A stretch of DNA of 64,000 nucleotides from the NCBI RefSeq assembly GCF_037975245.1, contig NC_092579.1:28832666-28896665 (forward strand), written 5' to 3'. The stretch comes from Apostichopus japonicus. Its lineage: Eukaryota > Echinodermata > Holothuroidea > Aspidochirotida > Stichopodidae. Positions 1-52,945 of the stretch are shown here, one piece after another; positions within the stretch are counted from its first letter, which is position 1, and each line of letters starts with the position of its first letter. The position numbers and the translations under genes are program-made. Under the pieces are notes generated by a model, which did not search any database, was not told where the DNA came from, and saw nothing but the letters and a program-made list of their open reading frames with translations.

Positions 1-39
1 GGATGGAAATCACCACTATATAATGAGAGAGTCCCTCAC

Positions 40-40588
<40,549 letters not shown>

Positions 40589-40637
40589 ATTAATGTTATT
40601 AAAACGGTACAAACTGATATGATCTCAGATCTCTAAA

Positions 40638-40645
40638 TTTATATA
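40638..40645 (-). promoter_or_regulatory. TATA-like box of the EGF gene
   Basis: On the minus strand TATATAAA lies about 50 bases upstream of the ATG. That would put a start site near 40,610 and give a 5'UTR of only about 20 bases. The position is consistent with a core promoter, but no transcript end is available and a distal first exon cannot be excluded. Confidence 0.4.
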
Positions 40646-41325
40646 CGGTCGGATCCGCCAGCAGATCCACACTTGATCAGTTTATAAAAAAATCACATTC
40701 ACTGCGGCAAATGTTTACAAGAAACTCGAATCGTTCGGAAATATCCACAATGTTATAAAGAGTACACCTTGATCTTCGGCGATATTTCACGTTGTCATTT
40801 TCTAATCCTGTTTTTACTTTCCAAAACTTCGATAAAAACCTGCACGTTGTATGTGTAGCGTTTCAAAAAGAGTACTAGTTGTGCAACTTGTGCTGCTTAC
40901 GTATTTGCTTTCTCTTCTTTTCTCACCGTGAATGAGTCAACAGATAACAATAGACACAAGAAATCAATCTATTGTGACGTACGAACTTAAAGAAGATGGA
41001 TAAACCTTGTATTATGCAAACGCCTTGGCCCGAATCCATCCGCCCTCCCATTAGTATATATATAGTCTTAAAGACAAGCATTGAATGTCCTTTACATGTG
41101 CTCCTTTCAAGACAACCCTTCGTAACAACAGTCTGGTTGTGAACCATATGTGGACGAGGAGTAAGTTTGTGCAAGGATATTAGTAGCAAACAGTCCGTCC
41201 TTGTAAATTGTTTATACCGCTAAACAGAGTAAATTCGGTGCCGTTGTTGGACTAGATTAGAGGAGTATAACTATGGATGAGGCATAAAAGAGGGGGGGGG
41301 GGGGCGGAGTGCTTTGTATTCATGC

Positions 41326-41655
41326 CAGGCGCGTAGCCAAGGGGGGCGAAGGGGGAAGCCGCCCCCCCCCCCCCTTGAGCATACTTTAAAAAATAATAAT
41401 AATGTTTTTATGATATCGCTAGTATTTTCAAAAGAGAAAATGCTAAGATGCAACTTACAAGGCCTGGGAAGTGCCATTTCCAGCGGTCTGGGAGGCATTT
41501 TCAGTTAAAATTTTCTTGTACGCTTCGCGCCAACCATGGTGGCGCTACGCTTAGATAGTTTGCAGAGCCGTATATAGAGACGGCTCTGATAGTTTGCAAT
41601 GCCGAATCTACAGTTTCGCCCAGGCTCCCTTGGCAAATTCCTGGCTACGCGCCTG
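41326..41655 (+). mobile_element. hAT-like MITE, imperfect 8-bp TSD
   Basis: Inverted ends CAGGCGCGTAGCCA match for 14 bases. Flanks ATTCATGC (41,318-41,325) and ATTAATGC (41,656-41,663) agree in seven of eight bases. It is 330 bp with internal short inverted repeats and no coding frame. Confidence 0.78.
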
Positions 41656-42859
41656 ATTAATGCGGAGAAAAAATGCAATCCAGTCAAGAGTTTCTTCGAT
41701 CACTAACTTACTAACTATATACGACAATATGTGAAAAATCGATCTTCACAAATATCATTTGCTATGTATATGGGCTAAGGGCCCTGCATGGGGGGGGGGG
41801 GGGTATCGTCAATAGCATGAAAGTAGACATTAAGAAAATTTCCAAGCACAAGTTTGAGATCCGTTTTGATATGGTAACATTTCCATGTCGAAAAGGTGGT
41901 CAGCCTATGCCCCATATAATTGCACGCTAATTGCTAGAAGTTTTCAAAAATTACTTTCCTGCAGGTCTTTACTCTCAAAATTGTTCTCAGACATTTCTAA
42001 GGAACACACAAGATGACTGAATGTCACAGTGAGAAAAATTTCCTCGAAAGGTTGTAATAAGAACAGTTTAAGAACTTTGACCAAAGGTGACCATATTTGA
42101 ATATCTTGCATATTTGGGGCCAACTTGGATACAGCATACCTTTAACTTGAAGTTCAGACAGACATTGATAGTAGAACCAAGCGTCTCATGCTTTTCCAGT
42201 TCCCCACCACAATATTGACGTTTGACTCGCAATCCTTTCCCCACCCTCACCCATACATTCCCGTCTCAGCAAAAATAAAATCGGATCGCCTTCCCCCACA
42301 AGATGATGTTGCTGCCATCTGATTAAGTTTCTATTTGGCCAAATCTCCGGAACAATGTTCTGCAAGTTGCTGTTATATTTCTAGTAAATCTCTCGCGATA
42401 TTTACAACGGTGCTTCAACAAATTATAATTTAAAGCGTAGGGACGGCTACCTCCCCCCCCCCCCATTCCATCCCTCCAATTTCTTCACAACGGATGCACC
42501 TCACGGAAGTGTTGGTTCACTATTCCGCTGGAGTTTTCACATTAGCAATATATAGTTCCGTAAGCACTGATCAAATGTTTTCGTTTCATATACCACTAGT
42601 GTGACAATCTTTCGAACTTGCAATTTCCTTCTCAGTTTTTACAATGAAACGGTTTATGTGGGAAACGTCATAGTAAATATCACCCAAATGAATGTCAATA
42701 ATGACCGTTCGTAAAACCAGAATGCAAAAATGTATTGTGGTATTGATGATGTAACATGAGCAGTTAAATTTTCTTCATGAATCTGACATAATGTATAGTG
42801 AGGGTGTACAACATACTTGATCTTAGTATTACAGTGAAAACTGTGATTTGACAAACAAT

Positions 42860-43760
42860 AAATTCACCATGACACAGGCTGTCCTGAAATAACCATTGAC
42901 TTTAAAAAGAGGCTTCTTGTACAAATCAACATACTAAATATGACATCTGTCCTTGTTGAAATATTGTGTAGAACATCGTTTTCAAAATTTGACCACTGAT
43001 GAACTGAAATCACCATTGACCTCCGCCCACCACATTAGATTTATTGTACTCAATGTGGTACAATTACATACAAAATATGCGATCTGTCCGAGCTTCCCAT
43101 GTAATAGTATGTTTAGGAAGGTGCGGTAGTGTAGAGAAACAGGTAATATGGGAGTGAAGTAAATGTTTGGCGTTTGTTGACTTCAACTAATCTTTGACCT
43201 CTACCAAAATTAATAGGCTTCTTTTAATCAATGTTATACACCGTCATACCAAGTATGAGATCTGTCCAAGCTTCCAATATTGAGATATCATGTTTACAGG
43301 TTTTCAAAATTTGACCTCTGATGACCCCAATGATCACCACCAAAAACAATAGGATTTTTGTACTCAATGTGGTAGTTCTACACACCAAATATGAGGTCTG
43401 CCCAAGCTTCCATTTTTGAGATATCAAGTTTACAAGGTTTTCACAAATTGATCCCTGGTGACCCCAAATGACCTCTGACCTCCACAAAAATCAATAGGCT
43501 TCTTGCATTCAATGTGGTACTATACCAGGGGGTTGTTATGGAACTCCGTGGTACTACACATCATTTGATGTCTGCACAGTCTTCCCCTTTAAGATACTGT
43601 GTTTACAATGTTTTCACAATTTGACCCCTGGTGACCCCAAATGACCTCCCTAAACTATAGGCTTCTTGTACGCAATGTCGTTCATATACATATTTAATAT
43701 GAGATTAGCCCAAGCTTCCCTTCTTCAGATATCTTGTTTACAAGATGTGTATCACAAATG
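42860..43760. repeat. Decayed tandem array, about 140-bp unit
   Basis: Units read approximately TTTGACC, CTGGTGACCCCAAATGACCT, AATAGGCTTCTTG, CTCAATGTGGTAC, ATATGAGATCTGTCCAAGCT, GAGATATC and GTTTACAAG. About five or six divergent copies are visible. Similar spacer-like repeats occur widely in marine invertebrates by my recollection. Confidence 0.65.
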
Positions 43761-44587
43761 CACACACACACCATCATGAATGCAAAGGTTACGATTATCA
43801 TCGACACCAATAATCTATTTTTATTGAAGTAAAATTTGGAACAAATGTTCGTTATTTCGCCTATATAGCAAGAGTTTCGATACAAAATAGTTGAGTCAAA
43901 GAAATTGAAATTCCTGATGTCTCATATAGCAGCCACTGTATCTGCAACTCACCTATTTCGTTGTTTTCCACCAATCCTCAATGGTGACCACTTCCAGACT
44001 TTCTAGCATATTTGGGGATATCCGGGCCGGGATTGCTGGGGGATGACGACTCTTTGCAGGCGTAGGGAGGGGAAGGTCTTATTGAGCAGTATCGTAAATC
44101 CATTTCAAAGGGTGGACAGGTTTCTGACAGCACCTCCATCACCCCACCATGGGCAGTGGAAGAGGGTTCAGTGGTGGGGATGGGGGGCACTGTGGTACAA
44201 TGCAACATGGGGGGAAATGGAACATGAGACTGATTTGAGGAGAGGGTAGGTGAAAAAAAAATCCTCACAAAGTAGGTCCTCTGTAAAATCTGTACCACAA
44301 ATGCCAGTAATGAATGTTTTTATACAATGGCACATTTTCTTGCAAATACATGGACATTTTTTCTCACAAAAATGAAATGGGTACATTTTTTTTACCAAAC
44401 GGCATACTTCTACTGTATGCAATGGAACACTTTTGCAAACATGGGCTGGGTTGTTGGGGATGGGGACAGTCCTCAATTCTCTCCCAATCCCCTCGCCTCC
44501 CCAATCTTTGGGGTAAAGGTGTTAACATGTGAAAACTCTTCAATTCTGTTGATTCTGTAACTGTTATAGTCTGTTGTTGTCTATAAA

Positions 44588-46150
44588 ATGAGGGACATAG
44601 ATCATCGCGTTTTACGAGGGGAGAGGCTTTTTATAGTTATTTACATTACTTCTGGGTAATAGGTACTGTAACTCTTTCTTGGAAAAAGTTTGGAATATGC
44701 GGATAAGGAAGAAATTTGCGAGTTAGTCCATGCATTAGATTAATGAGGGACCTCGATCATCACGGTTTACGAGGATATCTCATACATTTTGTGTAAGAGA
44801 AGCGGTGAGTGTGGGGTTGAGGAAGGGTAGGGCAGAAGGGGGGGGGGGTAAATGATGTAACCAGGGGGACCTGATAATTCGTCCTAAATGAGATTTGAAA
44901 AAAAATCATTCATGTAAGTAAATATCATTACTACCTGCTCTCGCTGATTTAATATTAGGATAAGTGTCTATAATCATTAGATATTCCTTTAACAAACGGG
45001 GTTCGGTTGGGGAGAAGGGGGGGGGGGGGACAAACTAGACGGATTGACGGGGAAGAATGATTGGAAGAGCAGTGCATTAAGAAAAGGGGGTGGCGGTCTT
45101 TTTGAACGGTTTGGGTGAGCGTCTGTAATGATTCGTCATGACATGTTTTCGCGAGCGTTAAACATGCTCAAGTAAAATGAATGAATGAGAAGGAATTCAT
45201 ATCACTTTTCAACTTCTTTTTTAACCGAACTGATCGCTAGTTATCCTGAAAATTGATTTTATCACGGTCATTGTCCTGTTTCCCATATGTACCTTTCTCG
45301 TCGAAAAGGAGGAGGGCGAATCTTTTCCTCAGGTAGTCAGAAATACTTTTAAAGTGACACCAAAGCGACTAAAAATTATTTTCGAAGTTGTTAATAATGA
45401 TGTCATCTAAGAGACACCGTAGATACGTTGCCCGGTTGGGTTTGCTGCAAGTGGCAAATGGAGACCAAATTCCGCACTAAGTGGACCTAATGTTATAGTC
45501 GTGCATTGACCTTGAACAGAGGGGCCTAGCGTGAAAACGTACGGAAAATTAATCCTTTTGTATCTCAGCGAGACGATACCTCTGGATACAGAAATACGAC
45601 TCAAAAGTCATAAGATAAGACCATTATAACAATTACATTAAAAGATATGTATGAAAAGCAGATTAAAGATATGATGGAAACTCAAATTTGGACCAAAAAA
45701 CGATGTCACTACGGATGCCGTTTACTGACATTTACATAATTTGCGTGTAGTAGGTTCTGTAGCTCTTTCGTGGAAAAACTTTGGAATATGCTTAAATTTG
45801 AGAGTTCCTCCATGCTTCAGATTAACGAGGGACATAGATCATCGCGTTTTAAGAGGAGGGAGGCTTTTTCTAGTTATTTACATAACTTCTGTGTAATATA
45901 CTGTAACTCTTTTCTTGGAAAAAGTTTGGAATATGCGGACAAGGAAGAAAGTTGAGAGTTCCTCCCATGCATTAGATTAATGAGGGACCTCGATCATCAA
46001 TCACGGTTTACGAGGATTTCTCATACATTAGGTGTAAGAGAAGTGGTGAGTGTGAGGTTGAGGAAGGGTGGGGGCAGGATGGGAGGGGGGGTGGCAAACT
46101 AGACGATAACATGTGTGTAGTAGGTTCTGTAGCTCTTTCGTTGACTTACA
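44588..46150. repeat. Direct-repeat array with GATCATCGCG units
   Basis: A block running AATGAGGGACATAGATCATC, GGAAAAAGTTTGGAATATGC, ATGCATTAGATTAATGAGGG and GAGTGTG occurs at 44,588 to 44,850 and again at 45,830 to 46,090. Partial copies lie around 45,745 and 46,110. Non-coding. Confidence 0.7.
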
Positions 46151-46359
46151 ATAGATGGTATTGCAGAAAACAGATTTTGGGAAGGGTAATGGCTTTGGAT
46201 GTGGAGCAGGATCCTATTTCTTTGTTTGTTGGAGTAACGCAGCATCAGTTGACAGGTGAAATGCTAGGTCATCTCTTGACACCACGACCCAAAATATAAA
46301 CATGATACCAAGCTAAATACAAAGAACATGTGAGACCAGAAAATCAGTTTGTTTACTCT

Positions 46360-46365
46360 TTTATT
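46360..46365 (-). terminator. RPS9: RPS9 polyadenylation signal
   Basis: AATAAA on the minus strand, about 50 bases after the stop codon, which is typical of the short 3'UTR of ribosomal protein genes. Confidence 0.7.
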
Positions 46366-46413
46366 TATAGTGTCCTCTCAACATTACACAACATGAGAGC
46401 AGCAAAACACTTT

Positions 46414-46591
46414 TTAATCTTCATCTTCCTCTTCTTCTCCTCCACCTCCATCTTGTCCCTTCTTGGCGTTCTTACGCTTGACACGTCCAGGTCGTCCACC
46501 GCCGTACGGTGAGTTCAGGGAGAAGTCGATGTGCTTCTGAGAATCCAGGCGAACCACAAAGGATGGGATGTTGACCACCTGTTTACGAACT
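46414..46591 (-). CDS. RPS9: RPS9 coding exon 3 and stop
   Basis: Acceptor TTTCAG, then residues [15 protein letters not shown] through the acidic C-terminus and TAA. Confidence 0.96.
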
Positions 46592-49500
46592 CTGAAACAA
46601 AGAGTACGAAATACAACATTCAACTTGACGAAGATCCATAAATTTTGAGAGACACAAAAACAATTAGCATACCAAGAGAATGCAACAAGGGTTGGCATTG
46701 ACAGTGAGGAGACTGTTGATGTTGGTCATCTTAAATCATCCAAAAGGCCAAGAAAAAAATATTAGAGATTGCAACATCTTTGGTTTTGCTTGAGTACAAA
46801 CCAAGTAGAGTAAAATATTTCTGACGTCTTTCAACTTGCCAGAAAAACAAATGCATACTAAACATTGCGTTCATCAATACAGAGTTATTATACCACAAGG
46901 TCTATATACATATTTTTTTTAAATTTACAGCAGCACAATAAAATCCACGCCCTATCTTCAGTGTTAAAGCCTGCCCTCAATGCCCCAATTAAAACTTGGA
47001 ATAGGATTCAGGGAGGATCATGCTTCGCACCCAGTGCAGGGATCAGATCCACAAAGTAAATGCAGCCTTTCATCTCGCCAAACCAAACAATAAATAAATC
47101 ACCTCTAAATTTCCTCTGGAAGGATGATCTAACAAGGCAAGGCATAAGATTTATAAATCTTATTGGCCTTGCAGAAATCTATTCTTTCAAATGCTCTTCC
47201 TCTCAGTTTGAATAGTCCAGAACAACAAATGGTAGAGTTCAAGACATAGGGCTTGTCCAAGTGGCCTTGAGATGTCAATCATTTGCTCTTTTCACTACTG
47301 AGAGGAGACAGTCTCTGTTTTAATCTCCAGAGGAAGTACATGGACAGAGGAATCTCCAGTCTTGGAACTGTGAATTTTACTTCACAAGACATAGGATTGA
47401 CAAATATCCAATTGGTCTTGCAGAACTGTTTTGCAGCCACTTGTCAAGATGGCCAACAATTCAACTGCCAAAATGAATAATAACCACATAACAGATTTGA
47501 ATATCAGTTCCTGATATTGATATTAATTATTGTAATTAAATCTTGGTGAACCCATTGCAATTGCCAACCCAGTACAAGTAGATCATAGATCTGCTATTAC
47601 CTGATGCATGACTAGGCAAGATAACCAGTCACCACTTTTAAGTTACTTTGAATGGTGACGAAAATGCCCCTTCCCTTTCTCCTTTTGCTGCCACTGTAAC
47701 CTTTGAACTTTCTCAATCTTAACCCGTGAAATTAACTTTTATCACTTTGAAAGATAAGCACTATGGTCTGAAAGAGGACCAAATGTCTCTTCATGAAACT
47801 TTGCCAACTAAAAAATCAGTTTCAAATGGTCCAAAACTGCTAACATTTGGACTTGTCACCAAAGAGAAAATATAGGAAAGATATGAAACTTTTTCAATTT
47901 TCAGCAGGCTTTTCAAACTGCAATTCAGGATGAGCAGGAAATACTTGATTATTTGGCTTCACATTGTGTTCACAGCTTTACCGTTAATTTATTTTGCCTG
48001 AAATAAAACTGAAAAATGCTTTCCTAGAATCGTACACATCTATCAGGGATGAGACTGAGCCGGGGGGAAAAAATCTGAAATTTATCGATAGCCGTCCTGG
48101 GGAGGGGTTTAAGGGGAGGGGGTGTCCCCCTCCCCTTTAGAAATTTTTTGTCAGGTAAGGAGGGCTTAGATGCAAAATGGTGGACTCTAGATGGAATCAA
48201 TCACATCACGTAACTCGCCAAAAAAGTGTGGAATTTCTGCTTGTATAATTTATCCATTAGCTTTTTTGAACCAAAAAGAGGCTTTTTTGCTTGCATTGTG
48301 CTACTTGATTCCACCACTGGTCAAATTCGGTGTTCCTTCCCTTCACAGTCCAGCATGTTCGGCAAAAGAAAAAAAAAAAAAAAAATAAATAAAAAAATAA
48401 TGAAAAACGATTACAAGAAAAAAACGCGAAAATGAGAAGAAAAAAAATCGGAAATCCGTGTTTCCGCGGAAGAGTCTCATGCCTGATCTATGCATTGGTT
48501 ACCCCTTTACTATGCAAATATCATACTTCCCTGACAAATCCACTTAAAAGAGAGATGCAACAGGATCCATTAAGTTATTCCAACTTTCTTGCCGACCATG
48601 CCTGTAAATTTGCTTGCCTGCTTTGATAAGAAGTATTTCCCATGTACCATTATGTAACATTTCTTTCATCAGTTACACAGGTCAAATCACACCTTGGGCT
48701 GTATATATGTGTGTGTGCTTACCGGATGTGACGCTGCCTAATGAGCACACGGGCGTGATGGATACTCTTGGCCAACCCTAGCTTGAACACCTGGGTCTGG
48801 AGACGTCTTTCCAAGAAGTCTTCTACTCGGAGACCGAGCACGTAATCCAGCTTCATCTTGGACTCCTCGAGGACACCGGTACGGACCAGACGACGCAGAA
48901 GGGCATTACCTGAAGAGAGGGAGGGCAGAAATGAAACGATCATAATCACAAAACAATTCAGCCTCTCATAATGTAATAAAATAAATGTATGTTATCAGCC
49001 TTCTCTAAATGGTTCTTGCAATACATACACGTAATAATAAGTGATCACAAATAGAGGCCTTACTAGTGCATAAAATGAACATCACTGATTAATTATTCCC
49101 TAAGTTTAAGGTTTTGTTGTATAAGCGCTGTCGCATATCAATTAGATACACATACAGAAAGATCATCGGAAAAATTCACCTTTGTTACATTTTCTTTATT
49201 ACTTATTCTTTATGACTTAAAAACACTTGGTCAAGTTAACAAATTCTATTGTTATGGAATAAAAAAAAAGTTGCTTGGAGAATCTGACATGCAATTATGT
49301 GTATGAATGGTATCTTATGTATATGGTACATATTCTGCAGTTAGTATTTATAAAATACGCTAAGTATGCCAACCATTGGTATCTTTATTGAGTTAATGTA
49401 CATTGGCACACTTGTCTGAGGCATTGCAGACTGTTGAAAATACTGATCATTATGATAAACCATTGAAACAGAATACTAAAACAGTCATAGCAAAATATTG

Positions 49501-49815
49501 AGGGCGCTTGCACGAATACTGGTTAGTTTTTAGTGACTGGTAGCTCAGGTAGCTAGTTTGATAATAAATCCAAATGCCAGGAGAAAATATACATATATGC
49601 CTACCTTCAAATAAACGTTTCGATTCCTTCTCTTCCAGGGTAAGGAGATCACGGGCAGCTTTCCTGATCTTAGCCAAGGTGTACTTGACACGCCAAACTT
49701 CACGTTTGTTCTTCAGTCCATATTCACCAATGAGCTTCAACTCCTGGTCAAGCCGTTCCTTCTCAAAGGGTCGCCTTGGAGTGGCGTAAACTTTACTGCA
49801 CACTGTTTTCGGCAT
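46414..49815 (-). CDS. RPS9: 40S ribosomal protein S9 (uS4)
   Basis: A structural component of the small ribosomal subunit; uS4 binds 18S rRNA and helps decoding fidelity. The coding exons are 49,605-49,815, 48,723-48,909 and 46,414-46,591, with phases 1 and 2 that join in frame to 191 residues. Vertebrate RPS9 has about 194. It begins [20 protein letters not shown]. The middle exon encodes the S4 RNA-binding region ([20 protein letters not shown], then [17 protein letters not shown]). The last encodes [20 protein letters not shown], a basic stretch, and an acidic tail [12 protein letters not shown] 5'UTR exon piece of 17 bases precedes the ATG, and an intron lies upstream of it. All features look intact. 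Confidence 0.97.
47138..47420 (-). ncRNA. Three related hairpins in the RPS9 intron
   Basis: Hairpins at 47,138-47,171, 47,240-47,269 and 47,385-47,420 share an outer stem. It is CAAGGC with GCCTTG in the first, CAAGAC with GTCTTG in the third (a compensatory change), and CAAGAC with GCCTTG (one mismatch) in the second. Motifs such as CATAGG and CCAAT recur. Ribosomal protein introns often host small RNAs, but I see no clear C/D or H/ACA boxes; a decayed foldback element is also possible. Confidence 0.35.
48044..48485 (+). mobile_element. CAGG-type MITE, copy 2, 6-bp TSD
   Basis: Same termini as the copy at 16,832, flanked by the direct repeat ATCTAT (48,038-48,043 and 48,486-48,491). It is inserted in the last intron of RPS9. 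Two copies with different six-base duplications confirm the element limits. Confidence 0.8.
48723..48909 (-). CDS. RPS9: RPS9 coding exon 2
   Basis: Encodes the S4 domain core from [19 protein letters not shown] onward. Enters in phase 1, leaves in phase 2 with donor GTAAGC. Confidence 0.96.
49605..49815 (-). CDS. RPS9: RPS9 coding exon 1
   Basis: Encodes residues 1 to 70 and the first base of codon 71. The start codon follows GCCAGC on the minus strand. Donor GTAGGC. Confidence 0.96.
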
Positions 49816-49832
49816 GCTGGCTATCTATTCAC
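49816..49832 (-). other. RPS9: RPS9 5'UTR part of exon 2
   Basis: Seventeen untranslated bases lie between the acceptor TTGCAG and the ATG. They imply a separate non-coding first exon further upstream. Confidence 0.7.
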
Positions 49833-51127
49833 CTGCAACAAACAAGGTATTTAGTATGACTATAACTCAGAAACTGCTATCACAAACCAGAAAGACGATG
49901 ATTTTTAATGTTACAATAACTTTTCTTACAATGTTACAATAGTTTGGCTTAGGCTAACATTAATTATATGACACTAGCCAAGTTTATGGGCATGCATCAT
50001 TGAGCAGTATCTGGTAAGTAGTAAGACTCACATGCAAACCAACCAATGACAGATATCCTAGTGGCACTTACTTGTTTATTTCCCATTCGTGAAATCTGTG
50101 TTGCTTACTTCACAACAAATTTTACTAGTTGTAGTACTACAACTATTACTAGCCTAGTAGTAGTAATACTAGCACTAGGCTTGGTATGTACCTACTAGTA
50201 GGCATACTACTATAACAGTATAGTAAGGCTTCATAATCGACGCACCTTCAAATATTACTAGCAATGATACAGCAGGCAATTTTTTTGCAGTCAAGCAAAG
50301 CTACATATTTGATGAGTTTTAATCCATTTCATATAAATGCTGATAAAATTATTTTTTTGTAAAGCTTTTAACACCACCCCTCCCCCCCCCCCCCCAGTTA
50401 TGCAGGTTTTTGTGTCATTTGGAAATCTTACTCCCTAAAAATAACCACAATTACTTCAATATAATACTACTCTCTGGGACCTGACCTGTTTGAGCTTAGC
50501 GGCATAGCAAACAGCATCCAGTCAATGGATGTATACTTAATTACTAGTTAGCTTATCGAAGAATGTGTCAATTTTGGGGTATGAACTATTAAAGATCATG
50601 ACATGGCAGACATGCTGTGGTCAAATTCTGCTCAATTGTACATTTTGTAGGCACAGAACAGTACGTATTTTGAGATCATTACATTTCTGAGGAACAACTC
50701 ATATGAAAAACTGAAACAGTTGAATGATTTAGACTTTTCCTTGACAGACATCGATTATCAAATCCTTAAGTGCATCAATAATGAGCCCACCATGCTACTA
50801 TAGTACTACTGTACTAGGCTTGGTCCGTACAACTATTATTACTTTATTAGGCTTACTGCAATACTGTAGTGTAAAGCCTACAGTACTCACGCTATGCTAC
50901 ACTGTAGGCCTAGGCTGATTTATAGGAAATATCAAACGGACAATTATTTTGGGCCCTTTTCTTTCTTTATCGTTTTCATCAGTAATAAATTAACTCAAAA
51001 CGGTCCGCTATGTTATATTCTACTATTTAGTGTTACTTTCTTGGGCACTCGTTCCCTAAATACAGAAAGAAGCTGAAATTTCTGCGGACAGTGATTTTAC
51101 TGTACCTCTTTGGAGGACTACCATGTG

Positions 51128-51156
51128 CAAAAGAAAGATTACATATACGCATGCGT
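51128..51156 (-). promoter_or_regulatory. Candidate RPS9 promoter and TOP start
   Basis: On the minus strand ACGCATGCGT (like an NRF-1 site), TATATGTA and CTTTCTTTTG follow in order. The pyrimidine run would suit the TOP start of a ribosomal protein mRNA. No donor next to it is convincing, so the assignment is tentative. Confidence 0.3.
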
Positions 51157-51308
51157 TTTAGAAACGTGTCCAGCAGTCATTCGGAACTGATAGTTTTGGA
51201 AGAGCGACATCTCAATCGCTCATAAAAGTTTCAGGACGTCTTTTCTTTCTGGTTATGGGTGGTTTTATGATTGTCCTCTTTGCAATTAAGGAATTTAATA
51301 TATGTATA

Positions 51309-51343
51309 ACCATGGAGCTATAAACTGTTTATAGCTCCATGGT
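51309..51343. repeat. Perfect 17-bp palindrome with one-base spacer
   Basis: ACCATGGAGCTATAAAC, then T, then the exact inverse complement. The same 17-mer stands alone at 32,304. It could be two terminal inverted repeats left joined after deletion of a mobile element. Confidence 0.75.
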
Positions 51344-51937
51344 ATAACGTAAAAGGTCAAACAGATTATTATTTCCCTACATTTCCATTATTGTTCGTCG
51401 CAAATATCTGCAAGAGGTATTATTCTGATCAAAATTGTAGAAATCATGTATAACGAAAGCTTTGGAAACTGTTCATGCTCTTGTATATCAATTTTGATAA
51501 ATTGTGTCGTTTCCACTCCAGTTATAAGCATCCAATTATAGCACGCCATAGCTAGGAAAGTTTGTGATTATGTAATCGACCTGCCACGTTGGTAGATCAA
51601 CCTCAGGCTCTACAATTGAATTAACCTACATAGCTTCTTAACACCATTAGGCTCTTTGTGTAAACACTGTGTGGAAATTTGTTCTATGTCCAGAGTGTAG
51701 TTAACCATACAGCGTTCCAATAAAGACCCCCATAGAAGAAAAAATATGTACATGGCGCGCGTTGCAGACTTATTGGTAAAAGAGGAAATTTTACGACCAA
51801 TGCAGGTCGATTACGTAATCTCAAGCAACTTTTCCATGATAGCAGAATTAAGCAATGTATAGAGAACACATTAAAGATGAAGTAAAACTCATTGAATATA
51901 TTTCGAGGTGTGTTTATACGATCGGGTACCAAGTCTC

Positions 51938-51940
<3 letters not shown>

Positions 51941-52004
<64 letters not shown>
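51941..52004. repeat. (TA)n microsatellite
   Basis: Sixty-odd bases of pure AT alternation directly before the 105-bp array. Confidence 0.95.
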
Positions 52005-52009
<5 letters not shown>

Positions 52010-52085
52010 CAGTATGTGTTAAACTAACTAGACAAGATATAGGACAGATCATGGTCGATATCGTCCACATCAGCAGGTGGTCAGT

Positions 52086-52945
52086 TGTTGCATTGACGAG
52101 ATCCGTTATCTCGTCAAAACGTCAATTTCCTGAATTTTGTCATCTTGTCGAGATGGTAGTAAATGTGCAACTCGTCAATTTGCAGAAAATTGTTGCATTG
52201 ACGAGATCCGTTATCTCGTCAAAACGTCAATTTTCTGAATTTTGTCATCTTGTCGAGATGGTAGTAAGTGTGCAACTCGTCAATTTGCAGAAAATTGTTG
52301 CATTGACGAGATCCGTTATCTCGTCAATGCATCAATTTTCTGAATTTTGTCATCTTGTCGAGATGGTAGTAAGTGTGCAACTCGTCAATTTGCAGAAAAT
52401 TGTTGCATTGACGAGATCCGTTATCTCGTCAAAACGTCAATTTTCTGAATTTTGTCATCTTGTCGAGATGGTAGTAAGTGTGCAACTCGTCAATTTGCAG
52501 AAAATTGTTGCATTGACGAGATCCGTTATCTCGTCAATGCATCAATTTTCTGAATTTTGTCATCTTGTCGAGATGGTAGTAAGTGTGCAACTCGTCAATT
52601 TGCAGAAAATTGTTGCATTGACGAGATCCGTTATCTCGTCAAAACGTCAATTTTCTGAATTTTGTCATCTTGTCGAGATGGTAGTAAGTGTGCAACTCGT
52701 CAATTTGCAGAAAATTGTTGCATTGACGAGATCCGTTATCTCGTCAATGCATCAATTTTCTGAATTTTGTCATCTTGTCGAGATGGTAGTAAGTGTGCAA
52801 CTCGTCAATTTGCAGAAAATTGTTGCATTGACGAGATCTGTTATCTCTTCAAAACGTCAATTTTCTGAATTTTGTCACGTTACCATCTCGTCAACTCGTC
52901 AATTTGCAGATAATTGTCGTTTTGTCAAGTTGGTAACTCGTCAAT
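52086..52945. repeat. 105-bp satellite-like array, eight copies
   Basis: The unit starts at 52091, 52196, 52301, 52406, 52511, 52616, 52721 and 52826. Units alternate between two variants, one with AAAACGTCAA and one with AATGCATCAA, giving a 210-bp higher-order repeat. Each holds the inverted repeat TTGACGAGAT-N5-ATCTCGTCAA. The first and last copies are diverged. Because 105 is divisible by three the plus strand stays open for 377 codons; I see no start, splice or domain evidence for a protein. Confidence 0.9.

Larger units (their letters stand above)
40646..46359. other. Intergenic region between the EGF gene and RPS9
   Basis: No gene is recognised on either strand. Contents are a hAT-like MITE, a decayed tandem array at 42.9 to 43.8 kb, a second array at 44.6 to 46.1 kb, and many poly-G/poly-C runs. 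Open frames here are short and within repeats. Confidence 0.6.

Noticed and set aside
43978-44560. Overlapping frames of 68 to 106 codons on both strands
   Set aside because: No start context, domain or splice pattern; the region is low-complexity and Pro/Trp/Gly-biased.
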